Assembly: GCA_964016875.1 (NCBI GenBank)
Contig: OZ024724.1
Span: 5,814,501-5,878,500 of the forward strand
Source: Fallopia convolvulus
Lineage: Eukaryota > Streptophyta > Magnoliopsida > Caryophyllales > Polygonaceae
DNA: 64,000 nt
Direction: 5' to 3'
Position 1 is the stretch's first letter; every line of letters begins with the position of its first letter. The position numbers were made by a program, and so were the translations under genes. Shown here piece by piece: positions 32,401-43,391 of the stretch. The notes under the pieces were generated by a model. That model made no database searches. It worked only from the letters and a program-made list of their open reading frames with translations, and was not told where the DNA came from.

Positions 32401-32848
32401 AGACTGTGAGACATAGCTTTCTTGGAGGTTGAAAGTCTTGATCAACAATGTAAACATTGTTGAATCGTTTCCCACGAAGAATCACTTTGTTAGTTTCTTT
32501 GTTCACAACAAGCCATTCATTTGAGTCAAATGTGACTACATTGTTCCCTTGATCACAGAGTTGTGCCACACAAAGTAGATTGTATCCAAGATTTGCCACA
32601 AGATTTACGTTGTTAACCTTGATTGATTTGTTGAGCTTTACTTCCCCTGAGCCTTGTATTGCCCCTTTGTTTTTGTTGCCGAAGGACACATTTCCTCCTT
32701 CAACTTGGGTGTTAAGCGAGATTAGATTGTTCCTGTTTCCTGTCATGTGGTTGGAGCAAGCACTGTCTATAAACCACATACAGTTCCCTCTCGCTTTCAC
32801 TTCCTCTTGAGGTTCCTTTGGATCTTCATTGATTGCCATGGCACACAT
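29489..32848 (-). CDS. Sirevirus pol: protease, integrase, RT, RNase H
   Basis: An open frame of 1,119 codons. Aspartic protease: WFIDSACSNHMTG (about 25-37). GAG-pre-integrase zinc region: DLWHRRLGHAG (about 155). Integrase core: DYSRFTWVIF, SDHGTEF, TPQQNGVVERKN (about 230-320). Reverse transcriptase: ARLVAQGYNQEEGIDY (about 670), LYGLKQAPRAWY, and YVDDIVFGSTN (catalytic YVDD). RNase H: TYADFAGHLVDRKSTSG, STDEAEYIAAA and TKHIEVRHHF near the C-terminus. Motif wording fits Sireviruses. The natural start lies upstream, in the gag frame; a frameshift near 32873 separates them. Otherwise apparently intact. Confidence 0.9.
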   Translation of the reverse strand: MCAMAINEDPKEPQEEVKARGNCMWFIDSACSNHMTGNRNNLISLNTQVEGGNVSFGNKNKGAIQGSGEVKLNKSIKVNNVNLVANLGYNLLCVAQLCDQGNNVVTFDSNEWLVVNKETNKVILRGKRFNNVYIVDQDFQPPRKLCLTVSTNDTDLWHRRLGHAGLNLIQKLFLQDLVVGLPRISPESAKLCDACARGKQTRSSFKPKKNVSTSKPLEMLHMDLCRPMDTCSYGGSRYMFVIIDDYSRFTWVIFLSSKGTVFKEFEVFIKNTEVSLGTKLKSIRSDHGTEFDNSAFVNFCNENGVSHNFFAPRTPQQNGVVERKNRTLENMARAMMLESGVPSNFWVEAISTLVYILNKAMIRPLLLKTSYELIKGRKPNISHLRVFGCRCYIHNNGKDALGKFDPRSDEGIFTGYSLHSKAYRVYNKRTRKFEESIHVIFDEEPINHESSSKNPFSRSIVKPFTIPEEPARELADKDESSRPRREDSEYINGSDSPPQEPNIENDHEENDTMDQFDDPSTHFPEGEEQPPVTAEASTFGNNQTNVVPQDTSEDSSSAQEGIPGTTHPQPRNYHQRKDHPIDNILTPLEQGVQTRSSLHNFCAFNAFVSLVEPKGIQEALKDPDWIQAMQDELHQFERHKVWKLVPRPSDKNVIGTRWVFRNKLDESGNVSRNKARLVAQGYNQEEGIDYEETFSPVARIEAIRLLIAFATYKGFKLFQMDVKTTFLNGYLQEEVYVKQPPGFEDDDKPDHVYFLERALYGLKQAPRAWYDRFASFLLSKGYQRGSIDKTLFLKKESGDILIVQVYVDDIVFGSTNPVLTEKFEKQMSSEFEMSMVGELNFFLGLQISQTTDGTKIHQQKYIKEMLSKYGMDTAKPINTPISPSTRLDVDETGTSVNQKLFRGMIGSLLYLTASRPDIMFVVCLCARFQANPKESHLKEVKRIFRYLKGRDNLCLWYPRNCSFELVSFTYADFAGHLVDRKSTSGMAQFLGDCLVSWGSKKQSSVALSTDEAEYIAAAACCSQVLWLKYQLKDYGMSLETVPIKCDSTSAINISKNPVHHSRTKHIEVRHHFLRDHVEKGSIEMVHCRTDEQVADIFTKALDRQPFEHLRMLLGMILLN

Positions 32849-33240
32849 GTTTGGTGCAGCCCAAGATTCTGGATCACATCATCTGAGTCATCCCAAGTTG
32901 CTATGTAAGCTTTGTTCCCAGATTTGTTCTCATCATTTCCCAGGGGACAAGCTTTAGCATAGTGACCCTTCTTGAAGCACTTGAAGCATGTGATGTCCTT
33001 TGCATCTTTGTCTCCTGATTTGTTGTAGTCTCGTGAGGAATTGTTCCCTCCATAGTTCTTTCGGAACTTTCCCTTCTTGTAGAGGTTACGTAGTGCCTTT
33101 GTGATGAGCACTATGTCATCCTCTTCTTCATCTTCAGACTCTACACTGCTCCTGGACAGACTTAAGCACTTTCTCCAATTTAAGCGCAATTCCCTTTTCA
33201 GGTTTGTCTTGTGCTTTATCGGAGTTCCTCCTATTCTCAT
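32797..33240 (-). pseudogene. Sirevirus gag C-terminus with zinc knuckle
   Basis: This frame carries CFKCFKKGHYAKAC, a CX2CX4HX4C knuckle that binds the RNA genome, after an acidic run (ESEDEEEDD). It overlaps the main gag frame at 33134-33240 in a different phase, so a frameshift separates the two. It then leaves frame again near 32873 before the protease. Confidence 0.8.
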
Positions 33241-34000
33241 AGGATTTCAGCTTTCCAAAGATCTCATGAAGCATGAGGTTCCTGTTGGATGTATTTTCTC
33301 TGAAGGTTGTTCGATCATGAGCCCATTCACTAGTGAGACCATCTATCACCTTCTTGACCTTGATTCGTTCGGTGACTTCCCTATCAGAGATTCCCAAGTT
33401 CTCAAGCTTAGTCACTAGTCCTTGAAACCGGAACTGGTATGAAGATACTGTTTCTCCAGGTTCCATTCTGAAGTTGTAGAACTCTTGTCGAACATCCATC
33501 TGATGGTCTTCCTTGAGATCTGAGCTTCCTATATGCATTTGTTCAATAGCAGCCCACATCTCCTTGGCGGTCTTTAGATTTCCCACCTTGGCTGAATCGA
33601 TCTCACTCATGGAGTAGTTGAGATACATCTTTGCTTTGTAGTTGGCTTCCATGCATTTCCACTCATTTGGCCCCCACTTCGTGAGATCATTCTCGATCTC
33701 TGGATTGATGGTGAAGTTCCCTCTCTCAATCACAGCCCATGCCTGATAGTCATGGCTCTTCATCCAATCCATCATCAACCCTTGCCATCGTTCAAAACGG
33801 CCTTCTATCAACCTTGGTGGTTTGTCGCTTCCATGTCCAACGGCACTAAGTTCTGAAGACATTCCTGTAGACATCCTGCGAGTTTTCACAGAAAATCTAG
33901 AGCCAAGCTCTGATACCAATTGTAGGATCGATGTTAGTCTAAGACAGTCGGGAACTGTTCCAGTGACAGTTCCCTTACGCAGCGGAGTAATATAAAACAA
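33134..34000 (-). pseudogene. Sirevirus gag (UBN2-type), frameshifted
   Basis: The real start is probably the Met before STGMSSELS (about residue 43), since upstream codons run through the primer site into the LTR. The body has the gag_UBN2 pattern: GRFERWQGLMMDWMKSHDY, ANYKAKMYLNYSMS, AKEMWAAIEQMH, YNFRMEPGETVSSYQFRFQ. It forms the capsid-like particle. The frame ends at a stop at 33134 owing to a shift near 33150; the zinc knuckle continues in the next frame. Confidence 0.85.
33907..33918 (-). other. Sirevirus primer-binding site
   Basis: On the minus strand this reads TGGTATCAGAGC, two bases from the 5' LTR; initiator-Met type. Confidence 0.85.
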
Positions 34001-34814
34001 GACTAAAACAGGAATTTAAAGCTTGGACACAGTTCCTTATAGAGGAACCTCTTTAGCCAACTAGCTAAAGAGTAAACCTCTACCTCCCTTGGAGGATTTT
34101 GAACACGCACTATATTCTATTGATATATCTCAAGATCTACAATTCAAAGTCGAACTTCTCTATTGCTTGCAATCCCACTCACAAACAATACTAACGACTA
34201 AGACATAATAGTTCCTAGATCTAACACAAATGAATATAGAGAGTGAACCTTCTCGTTCCTGTGCAGTTCTCTTTAGCACAGGAACCACCTTCTTCAAGCT
34301 GATGAAGAACTTCACGCAGTCTTCATCACTTGATCTTTCCTTCCTTGAACTTCTGGTTTGGATATCTTCTATGAATCAGCTCGGGCTCTCGATCTCTTTC
34401 TTTCCTTTTGTAGATCTGGTTTTCAGATGTGCGAGAGCTCTATTAGACCTAGCGGCGTCGCATTCCTTTTATAGAGTTTCCATTTTTAGTTCTGACGCCT
34501 TTGCCCTTATTGTCTTGGGGAGTACGACACTATTCAAAAAGACTAGCGTACCCTTCTTCATCTCTATTCATTCGGAGCTTTGGCTTGCAGCCCAAGACAA
34601 TAGTAAAAAGTCTCTCTTGTCCTTTTAATCACTTGCCACGTACACAGGTGAATTGATGGGGAACGTATCCCTTTACTTTTCCTGTAAACTTGCTATTTTT
34701 CCTGAGATCTTTTATACAGGGAATTAGTTCCATTTGTTTGTCATTATCAAAACTTCGATTACTCGAATGGAGAACCCATTGTTCCAGTGTTAGTTCCCTA
34801 ACACTGTTCCAACA
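33921..34814 (-). repeat. Sirevirus 5' LTR
   Basis: 894 bp, equal in length to the 3' LTR at 25367-26260. Confidence 0.9.
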
Positions 34815-35270
34815 ATATCCAAAGATAAAAATATTCCGAAATACAATAAAACAAGTCGGTCAAGATCTATCTTAAGCCCATCTCAAAGTCCAAAACTCGG
34901 CCCAACATCTCCATCAAACGCCAGACTGCGCGGTCTCCTTTCTAAGTGGCGCGGCCGCGCACACTGGCAAATCCGCCCGCGCCCCTTTGTCTTGAACCGT
35001 TCCCTTCCGACATGCTACGCACTCTCGCCCTATGCTCATGTGATCTTTACTTCAGTCCCATAAATCTTCATTCATGCACTCCAATTCACCACTATAGCTA
35101 GCCCGAATCACACCTTGTCTGCTCTAATATCTAAAAACCTGCAAAACATAGCAAACAAGCGCAATCTACCCGAAAACGATAAAACCTAAAAACTAAGCTA
35201 AAACTAGGCTAAACCTAAGCAAAACAAACAAAAAACATGCATCTAAACTATACCTAAATGCAAGCTATCA
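34815..35270 (-). repeat. Athila-1 3' LTR, piece 3
   Basis: Matches 63346-63797 and ends GCTATCA. It includes a GC-rich patch (GGCGCGGCCGCGC) at about 34940-34990. Confidence 0.85.
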
Positions 35271-35501
35271 AATTCCCCCATGCTTAACCCTTGCTTGTCC
35301 TCAAGCAAGACATAAATCCATGTCACACCACAGAAATGCAATCATGCATCCATCTCATAATTAAACAAACATTTCACATATAATCAAAACCCGACCAAGA
35401 CTTCCTGGCATGCATTATAACAAGCAAAAAGCAAACACCACTCATTCATTATAGATCTCACCCAAGTAAATGTGTTTGCACTCAAACTCTCAAGTGTTTA
35501 A
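35271..35501 (-). other. Athila-1 polypurine tract and 3' untranslated region
   Basis: On the minus strand, GCATGGGGGAATT lies directly before the 3' LTR and is the polypurine tract (about 35271-35283). The rest is non-coding and continues after the solo LTR at 38040. Confidence 0.7.
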
Positions 35502-38034
35502 TGTAATAGTCAAGTTTTCTCTTTCCCTTTTTAAGGTCAAAAAATAAAACGATTTCCGTTTTTAAGGTCAAAAAATAAAACGATTTTCTTGTTTTACAAG
35601 AAATCTCTTGACTTGTTATGCAAGTAATCCCGGGTAGAGGAATATGTACTTATATGCATAGAACTATGTAAAATCCGATACTAATTTTTGCACCCTGGAA
35701 GAGAAGGAGATCGAGAATTCTTACGTTGCAATTACCCTCTTTGAGGTACTTGGAATATTTACTAATTAATTAATTAGTGAAGGGGATATAGGTTAATAAA
35801 TCACCTTTCTTGCCTCAATTTTACAACGATCGTGAATATTGTTTTTTTTTATAGCATCGTGAATATTGTTAAACACATATATATATTATTTTTTTGTAAA
35901 TTATTAATCTTATCTTTAAGCTAATGCTATCAGAAGCCAAGCTAAATTTAACCTAACATAACCCACATTAAAACTAAAACGCCGAACTCATCTTCCACAT
36001 CTCTCTCTCTTCTCGTACATATGTCGTTCTCCCAATTCACCACCACTCCCTAATCCTGTTCTCGCACTCGCCGAGTGCCGCTCTATCTTCCACCGGTTTC
36101 AAACGTCAACAGGCATGTGTCGTATGTCTTCAGCGTTGCCATCCGACTCTTCGTCGCTTTTATTTCCCGATTCAAAGTTGCCATCATCGGAAAGCAAGAA
36201 CCGCCAGAGGATCCACGTTAGAAAGGCTACTCTTGTTAGCTTGTGAGTATCGATCAACCTTGTTCTCTATTTTCTCGCTTCTGCGTTTTTATTGTTGTGG
36301 TAGGCGCCAAGGGTTGAGTTTGTGTAATCGAGGTTGTACACGTTCGGGATTTTCTTAGTTGGGATCGGTTTTAGTAGTTTAATAATTGAGGGTGCCCTGA
36401 TCCTTCTAGTTAATTTGTGTTGTTCGATCGGGTTATTAAAATTGGATGGCTATGAGTTGTTGTACTGGTTCGGCAGAAGCTTCACGTTTAAGGTTTCAAT
36501 ATTTATTCTTGTTAATAGGGGAAACATTGAGGAAGGGCTTTGTTTACACTAGGTAGAGTATTTAATTAATTAAGATGCATGTGTCTAGTATGTTCCTTAA
36601 TAATTAGGCTAATTAGGAGAGATTTGTGTACGTATCTAGGAGGCGTTGATAGTTTGATAGTGGGGTTGGTTTAGTTTTACAATTTATGGTGGTAGGTAGT
36701 ATATGACTTAGTAATGACGACTAGTTATATTAATTTGTAGTTGGGTTAGGCTTAAATCGGGTTAGAATTTAGGGTAATCTGTTGGGCCGAAGGAATACAT
36801 ATAATATTACTCTAGGGTCGGATTAAGTCGGGTTCGTAGAATGAGTATTATTCGTTTAAATTCTTGCTAGAGGAAGTGAGGGTGGAACCTAATTCAATTT
36901 ATCACGTTAATATCTCTGCTAGGGAATCATGTTGCCCACACTTTTAACTTTCGTCTTCTCCAAAGAATCCTTCGTTTTGAGGTAAGTCATTTTTCGACTT
37001 GCTCGGTTCTCCTCTACCTTGTTAGATTGCGTATCGATATTGTAGAGCGGGTTTCGGGAACTACTCCCGAATGCCTTTATAAACTATTTTGAACTTCTTG
37101 TATTGTTGTGTGTGTAAAATGGTTTGAACGTGTTTTATCGGAAGGATATTTTTAGAACGTTTTCTCTGTGTTGGTACCGTTTCCGACACGGCCCATCGTA
37201 GCTGGTGTTGAGGAAGAGTTGGCTACGTTGACCCGTGTGACTGGGAAATCGTGCCCCTTTAAAACAAAAATTATTATCTGTGTGTTTTTGGCAAGTGCTC
37301 CAGTGGAGGATTAGCTAGGGGTTAGAAGGGAGATTGTGAAGTGGAGTGAGAGGGCCTGCCTCTGCACTCGGCGCGGTGATGAGCGCCTTGGAAGTCGGAT
37401 TGTGGAAAAAGGAGGAATTGCATGGTATGAGATTATGATTGTGAATGCGTATTTGGCTTTGTGTGACTAATATAACTAATTTAGGTATTGGCCTTTAGAG
37501 TTATGATTGCGATTGTGGATTTGTATGCTGACTTTAGAAATGATTTCAAAGCGTTCTACAATTTTCGTATTCTCTCTAACTTGGTAGATTAGACGCTGAC
37601 CATTCGGGGAATATTTTTCTAGTTCCAGGTATGAACCAGGGAGCCGTGCAGGAACCGAGGCAAGATGGCGGGCCAGAGCGGTAAAGAGCGCGTGTCATAG
37701 TGGGATGGGTTTTACGCTGGTTTACTTATGATAGTTAGGACGTTGATTTTATATTTGCTAAAGATGAAGTTATTATTATGTTTTATTTATTATCATTTTG
37801 TCCGAAGAGTTCAGTATTAGTAAGTGTTGTGTCGGATTTGAATACTTAGGTTTTCGGGAATACATGCATAACTATATTTTTAATGTTTTCGCTAAAGAAA
37901 ATGTTGGATGTTTTATTATGTTTTTCTCGTCGTGCCCGCGTTGTAAGGTCCTACAGTGTAGTTGTCAACCTAATTAATAGTACCTTGTAAGTTCTATTTC
38001 TCGGTAGCGCCCCGTCGAAAGTCGGGGTGTTACA
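35502..38034. mobile_element. solo LTR of a chromovirus-like element (2.5 kb)
   Basis: The LTR is flanked by TTTAA at 35497-35501 and 38035-38039. It starts TGTAATAG and ends CGGGGTGTTACA. It shares blocks with the chromovirus LTR at 14482 (GGCAAGTGCTCCAG, GCCTCTGCACTCGG, GAGGTAAGTC). There is no internal region, so LTR-LTR recombination removed the body. An open frame at 36334-36552 is probably chance. Confidence 0.8.
35528..35587 (+). repeat. 31-bp tandem duplication near the start of the solo LTR
   Basis: TTTTTAAGGTCAAAA followed by AATAAAACGATTT occurs twice, 31 bp apart. Confidence 0.8.
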
Positions 38035-38039
38035 TTTAA

Positions 38040-39172
38040 AGGTATGTGTTTCACTCAAAATCAGCCATGAAAACTCTCCATCGCTGGGGATCAAGCACAT
38101 AACAAAAATCACGAGGTCTTTTTAAGGATTGTAATGGGGCCAAGGTAAAGAGAATATTGGAAGGGATCATATTTGGCTTGTGGTGCTAAATCCGGGATAA
38201 AGAACTAATCCTAAACCCAAACTTCAACACTTTTCTTCTCTTACTTCTCCCAACTTTTCTTTTTCAACTCTATAACACACATTTAAACACTTTGCTTCTC
38301 TTTTTTTTCTTTCTTTTTTTGCCTCTTTTTCAACTTTTTCTTTGCTTTGTACATACTTTTCATCTTCATTTTTTCTTCACTTTGCACACTTAGAGTTGTA
38401 TTTACTCATTTCCTCCTTTTCTTCCAACTCCCTCATACTTATACAAAAATCACACAAAACAACAATACAACCTAAAGTCCTAAATCCCGGATAATGGGTC
38501 AAGCTTATTAGGCTAGGAATCATTTTGTGGAGCTAATAAAAACAGGCTTAAAGCTCAAAGAAATAGGGGTGTCAAGAACATGGATCTTGTAAGGTAGGAA
38601 GGAAAATAATCGGCTAATAAGAAACATTGCCTCAATCATTTTAATGTCATGCATTCAATCATATAAAGCAGCCTTGAAAAAGAGTATTAGCGCAAGTTCT
38701 AGAGCTAGATAATCATGGTGATACACTCAAGAATGTAGAGAACAAATAATCATGAAAGACCAAAAATATCTCACAAGGTAAATTTTTGTCTAGAACTTCA
38801 GAATGAATCAAATACTCAAGCTATATACATGCTCAGTCCTATAGTCAAAGTATTTAATCAATGATCATGCTCATATCATATAAACTTCATCAAATCATGG
38901 GTTAGGACTTATACTTGGCTTAGAAACACAAGAGGTATCAAACAATGGGGAAATAAGAACCTAAATGCAATATTTTTAAATTTTTTTTCAAATTTTTCTG
39001 ATTTTTTTCTTCATCTTTCAGGATTTTAATCAATGCATGCAAAAATTTAAATATGACCTAATCTAATGCAACTATATGCAATGCAAAAGTAATTCCCTTC
39101 CCCCATGCTTAAAACATACTTTGTCCCCAAAGTATAGTCAAAAGTAAATGAAAGAGAAAAACTCACAGAAAA
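38040..39172 (-). other. Athila-1 non-coding 3' region
   Basis: Pyrimidine-rich and AT-rich sequence with no gene. A related stretch occurs in Athila-2 at about 45445-46085 (for example ATGGGTCAAGCTTATTAGGCTA), so it belongs to the Athila family. Confidence 0.65.
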
Positions 39173-39607
39173 CTAACTATTCGGGTAGTGATGGGGATCT
39201 TGTGGTGGCGGTGGTGGATAAGCAGGGAACTGAGGATATGGCGGCGGAGGAAAGTTGTACTGTGGGTAGTACTGGTGAGGCGGGTAGCCGGTGGAACTCC
39301 AACCATCCAATCTAGTATTGAGCAGCCTAAACTGCTCATCATGACGTGCATGGAATGCCTCCTGCTGAGCCTGAAACGCAACAACCTGTTGATCCTGATA
39401 AGCTTGAAGAGCAGAGATCCGCTGATCATGATGTGTCTGAAATGTGGTGAAACGCTCATCCACATAATCATGTAATCCCGTCAACCCCTGAGTCTGACTC
39501 AACTGCATCTGCTGCATCATCCCAGACAACTGATCAAACAGAGCTGAAGAATAGCCCATACCCTGATGCTCATTGCTAGCCTCAGTAGTCGGCTCCTCCT
39601 CCTCACT

Positions 39608-39666
<59 letters not shown>

Positions 39667-40873
39667 GATCTACCTCCATCTGATAATCCTCATCGTCAGC
39701 TTCATCATCCACCTCCTCTAACACCTCATATTGTGCACGGTGAGTTGGTACTCTAGGTTGTCTGATATCTGAACTCTGGCCTCTAACTCTCTCTAGAGAG
39801 AAATCACTATCTAACACCTCAATCATCCACGTGGCAGAGTTGCCAATTCCAACAAAAATCTCAGTCCTCCTCTCATTAGGTAATTGCATAACTCGATCCG
39901 AGTCTCCTATCACCCAATAATATGTCCCCTTAAAGAAATAGCACACATTCATGCTATGGAACATCCTGAAGCTCATGGATAAAAGCTCCATGTCAGCCTG
40001 ATATCCACTCAGGTTAATGTAGAAATGACGGGCAAATCGAGTAACAATACCACCAATAGCAATAGAAGTACCGCCAACTCGGCCCACTTGATACAACTGA
40101 GTCATCAGCAACCCAGCTAAATTAACTTCCTCTTTTTCCAAACATGCACATAGAAGCAACATATCTTTCCTGGTATAATTTTTCTCCCCATCCCCTCTCC
40201 CACTAATGGTGTGGGCTATGAACCTCTGAAGTATACGAAGAACGGGATGAAAGATGAAGGAAGATTTAGCCCTTGAAGGCTTGTAGACTTGCTTCCCTGT
40301 AATACTAGACCAGAAATCCACAATCAACCAAGTAGCTTGGCTCTCACAACGGGCCACATCTTTATCCTCAATCTCAAGAAAACCAAACATGGTATTAGTC
40401 TCATTCAGAGTCATCCTCCTTTGTAGACCTCCCAGCTGAATTCTACATATCTCAACATCAACTTCCTGCCCTTCAGTAATGTTACACTTCAGAGTACTCA
40501 GAAATTCCAAAGTGAGGCCTTTGTAAGTAGGCTCTCTCAACTGAATGAAGTCTCCAAATCCCAAAGACTGAGAAACCTCAATCAACTCTCCTTGAAGCCC
40601 TAATGCCTGCATGAACTCCCAATCAATGTAGCGAGTGGGCTTCCACACCAGCTCTGTAAGACTCTGAAACTTAGCCCGGCTCCAACCCTGAGTTAAACTG
40701 AAGCCATACTACTCAGGAGTGGCCTTTCCCATTATGGGTAGTGGTTCAGACACCTTTGGAGCTCGTCTCCTAGTAGTAGAAGTACGAATTGCTTGTGACC
40801 CAATATTTCTCCGTGCTCTAGAAGCCACAACACGGAAGGTAGAAACACCCTAACTAGCTCTCTTAGGACCCAT
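39173..40873 (-). pseudogene. ATHILA ORF-1-type protein of Athila-1 (two stops)
   Basis: The longest frame is 40648-39173 (491 codons), but coding similarity to the Athila-2 homologue extends to a Met at 40873 (MGPKRA, compare MAPKRS); two TAG codons break that N-terminal part. Shared blocks are RYIDWEFM, EPTYKGLTLEFLSTL, RRMTLNETNTMFGF, RFIAHTISGRGDGEKN, GGIVTRFARHF and YYWVIGDSDR. These fit the plant 'ATHILA ORF-1' family, whose function is unknown; it sits where other elements have env. An Asp tract (about 18 residues) precedes a Gln-rich helix (QLSQTQGL, AYQDQQVVAFQAQQE) and a Pro/Tyr-rich tail. No membrane helix is evident. Confidence 0.8.
39607..39666 (-). repeat. (ATC)n microsatellite encoding an Asp tract
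   Basis: About 19 perfect ATC/GAT repeats, read as consecutive Asp codons in the ORF-1-type gene. Confidence 0.9.
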
Positions 40874-42486
40874 GATACCTAAATTTTGTCAAATTTCAGC
40901 ACAAACACCACCAAACAACACAAATGCAATTTTTGTTGTCCCGGCAAGGACAACCACAACAATAATCAGTCGAAGGAGCGGAGCTTAGAGCCACAAATAA
41001 GCTCTCAATCACTCTCTTCCCCCACTACCTAGAATATTTTAATCAAATTTAATAAAAAATTCAAGGGTTAATTTCAAATCTTCACAAATTAGCAAAATAA
41101 GCACAAATCTAGCCTATAAACAAGCAAATAACAAACTTTTGTGAAGGAACTAAGCAAAAAATGAACTACATTAGCCTAGATCTAAGCTTTTCTAGAAAAC
41201 AAGAACATGCTTTTAATTCGAAATTTAAGCTTAAATTTGAGTAATTTGGAGTTAGGAATGAAAAAGCTTACTTGAATCTTGAAGTTTGATGTTGTTTGAG
41301 TGAATTTTTGATGCAATTCCGAGCTTCAAGCTTCTTCAATGGTGGAAAAGCGAGCGAGCGAGAGAGAGAGAGAGAGAGAGAGGCGGAAGGAGGAAGGTCA
41401 AGTGTGTGTGAATAAGCTCAAACGAATTCTTTTATTTCAGACAAAACACGTGTGGCACGGGCTCGGCCCCAGATTGCGCGGCCACACTATCTTGCAAATC
41501 CGCCCGCGCCACATTCATCTGCTTTCTGGTGTGAATAAGCGGTTGTGGGCCCCATTTGGCACAACCGCGCCACTTGTCTCTCATGCCCGCGTCACTCTGA
41601 ATCATACGGGTTATTAATTTTTGAACCTAGGGTATCTAAAACAAAAACAAAAACTACCTAAAAAGCAAAAGATTAAAAGCTGAAAAACAAAACTACTATA
41701 AGCCTTGGGTTGCCTCCCAAGAAGCGCTTGTTTAACGTCATTAGCTTGACGTAAAAAGGATATTAAGGCTCTTGTTCCGGCTATTGTAGAGCCGTCTCAT
41801 CTAAAGTGGCATTGTTAAATCCATCATAGTATGGCTTCAGCCTTTGACCATTCCATTTGATGGTGGAGTGAGTGTCCTTGTCATAGATGTCAACTGCGCC
41901 ATGTGGATATACCCGAGTAGATCTAATCTTTTCTAGAAAACCTAGAACATGCTTTTAATACGAAATTTAAGCTTAAATTTGCGTAATTTGGAGTTAGGAA
42001 TGAAAAAGCTTACTTGAATCTTGAAGTTTGATGTTGTTTGAGTGAATTTTTGATGCAATTCTGAGTTTCAAGCTTCTTCAATGGTGGAAAAGCGAGAGAG
42101 AGAGAGGTGGAAGGAGGAAGGTGAAGTGTGTGTGAATAAGCTCGGACGAATTCATTTATTTCCGAAAAAACACATGTGGTGCGGGCTCGGCCCTAGACTG
42201 CGCGGCCGCGATATCTGGAAAATCCGCCCGCGCCACATTCGTCTGCTTTCTGGTGTGAATACACGGTTTTGGGCCCCATCTGGCGCGACCGCGCCACCTA
42301 TCTCTCATGCCCTCGTCACTCTGAATCATTCGGGTTATTAATTTTTGAACCTAGGGTATCTAAAACACAAACAAAAACTACCTAAAAAGCAAAAGATTAA
42401 AAGCTGAAAAACAAAACTACTATAAGCCTTGGGTTGCCTCCCAAGAAGCGCATTTTTAACGTCATTATCTTGACATAAAAAGGATA
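40874..42486 (-). other. Athila-1 spacer between integrase and ORF-1
   Basis: Non-coding. It contains a ~730-bp direct duplication (41194-41924 and 41925-42652), GC-rich patches at about 41460-41600 and 42185-42320, a GA microsatellite, and the conserved CTTGGGAGGCAACCCA block with an ACGTCA/TGACGT hairpin. Two open frames here come from the duplicated GA-rich unit. Confidence 0.65.
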
Positions 42487-42652
42487 TTAAGGCTCTTGTT
42501 CCAGCTCTTGTAGAGCCGTCTCTTCTAAAGTGGCATTGTTAAATCCATCATAGTATGGCTTCAGCCTTTGACCATTCACTGTGAAGGTGGAGTGAGTGGT
42601 CTTGTCATAAATGTCAACTGCGCCATGTGGATATACTCGAGCCACCACAAAA
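41194..42652 (-). repeat. tandem direct duplication (~730-bp units)
   Basis: Unit 1 is 41194-41924 and unit 2 is 41925-42652. Both run from TCTAAxCTTTTCTAGAAAAC to the end of the integrase gene (GCGCCATGTGGATATAC). The second integrase C-terminus fragment (41760-41924) is therefore a duplicate. Confidence 0.8.
41350..41383 (+). repeat. (GA)n microsatellite
   Basis: AGCGAGCGAGCG followed by about 11 GA repeats. The duplicate unit has a shorter tract at about 42090. Confidence 0.85.
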
Positions 42653-43391
42653 GGACCCCTCCATCTAAAGCTCAAATTTCCAAGAAACAACCCGAGGCGG
42701 GATTGAAACAAAAGTACTTTGTCTCCAACTTTGAAATTCTTCCTCCAAATATGCTTGTCATGCCAGGCCTTTGTCTTTTCTTTGTATATTACTGCATTGT
42801 CATAAGACTCAAGCCTGATTTCTTCCAATTCTTGGAGTTGAAGTTTCCTGAATTCCCCCACCTCATCGGCTTGCATGTTCCACTTCTTGACTGCCCAATA
42901 TGCTTTGTGTTGGATTTCCACTGGTAAGTGACATGCTTTACCAAACACCAATCTAAATGGTGACATTCCAATTGGCGTTTTGAAAGAAGTCCTATATGCC
43001 CATAGTGCATCATCCAACCTAACACTCCAGTCTTTTCTGTTTGGTGCCAAAGTCTTCTCCAACATAGACTTAATCTCTCTATTGGACACCTCTGTCTGGC
43101 CATTCAACTAAGGGTGATATGCTATAGAGACTCTGTGTGTGACATGATATTTTTCAATAATGCACTCACCATCCTGTTGCAGAAGTGGGATCCCTTGTCA
43201 CTAACTAAAGCTCAAGGGACTCCAAATCTAGTAAAAATATTGGTCTTCAAGAAATCTGTCACCACTTTAGAATCATCAGTCCTGGTGGTCTTCGCTTCCA
43301 CCCATTTGGAAACGTAGTCCACCGCAAGCAAGATATAATGATTCCCAAAAGAATTAAGAAATGGACCCATAAAGTCAATGCCCCACACATC
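42487..43391 (-). pseudogene. Athila-1 integrase, main part (stops)
   Basis: Readable on the minus strand from the solo-LTR junction: GIDFMGPF, YILLAVDYVSKWVEA, FGVP then a stop, SDKGSHF, then the open frame 43107-42487 with MNGQTEVSNREIK, WSVRLDDALWAYRTSFK, IGMSPFRLVFGKACHLPVE and a C-terminal GPFVVARVYPHGAVDI. These are the DDE core and C-terminal domain of Ty3/gypsy integrase. At least three stops lie upstream of 43107. The zinc-binding N-terminus is separated by 12 kb of insertion (55417-55500). Confidence 0.85.

Larger units (their letters stand above)
25367..34814 (-). mobile_element. Sirevirus-type Ty1/copia retrotransposon (9.4 kb)
   Basis: The element is flanked by ATATC at 25362-25366 and 34815-34819. 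Both LTRs are 894 bp with about a dozen differences by eye, so insertion is fairly recent. Genes read on the minus strand: gag (34000-33134 and 33240-32797), pol (32848-29489), and a third ORF (28604-26700) between pol and the 3' LTR, where Sireviruses carry an env-position gene. Initiator-Met primer site and G-rich polypurine tract are present. gag to protease has two frameshifts; the rest of pol is open. Confidence 0.9.

Noticed and set aside
36334..36552. 72-codon hydrophobic frame in the solo LTR
   Set aside because: T-rich sequence gives Leu/Ile/Val codons by chance; it lies inside an LTR.
41339..42341. Two related open frames (92 and 86 codons)
   Set aside because: They are the two copies of the duplicated GA-rich spacer; no domain, and antisense to Athila-1.
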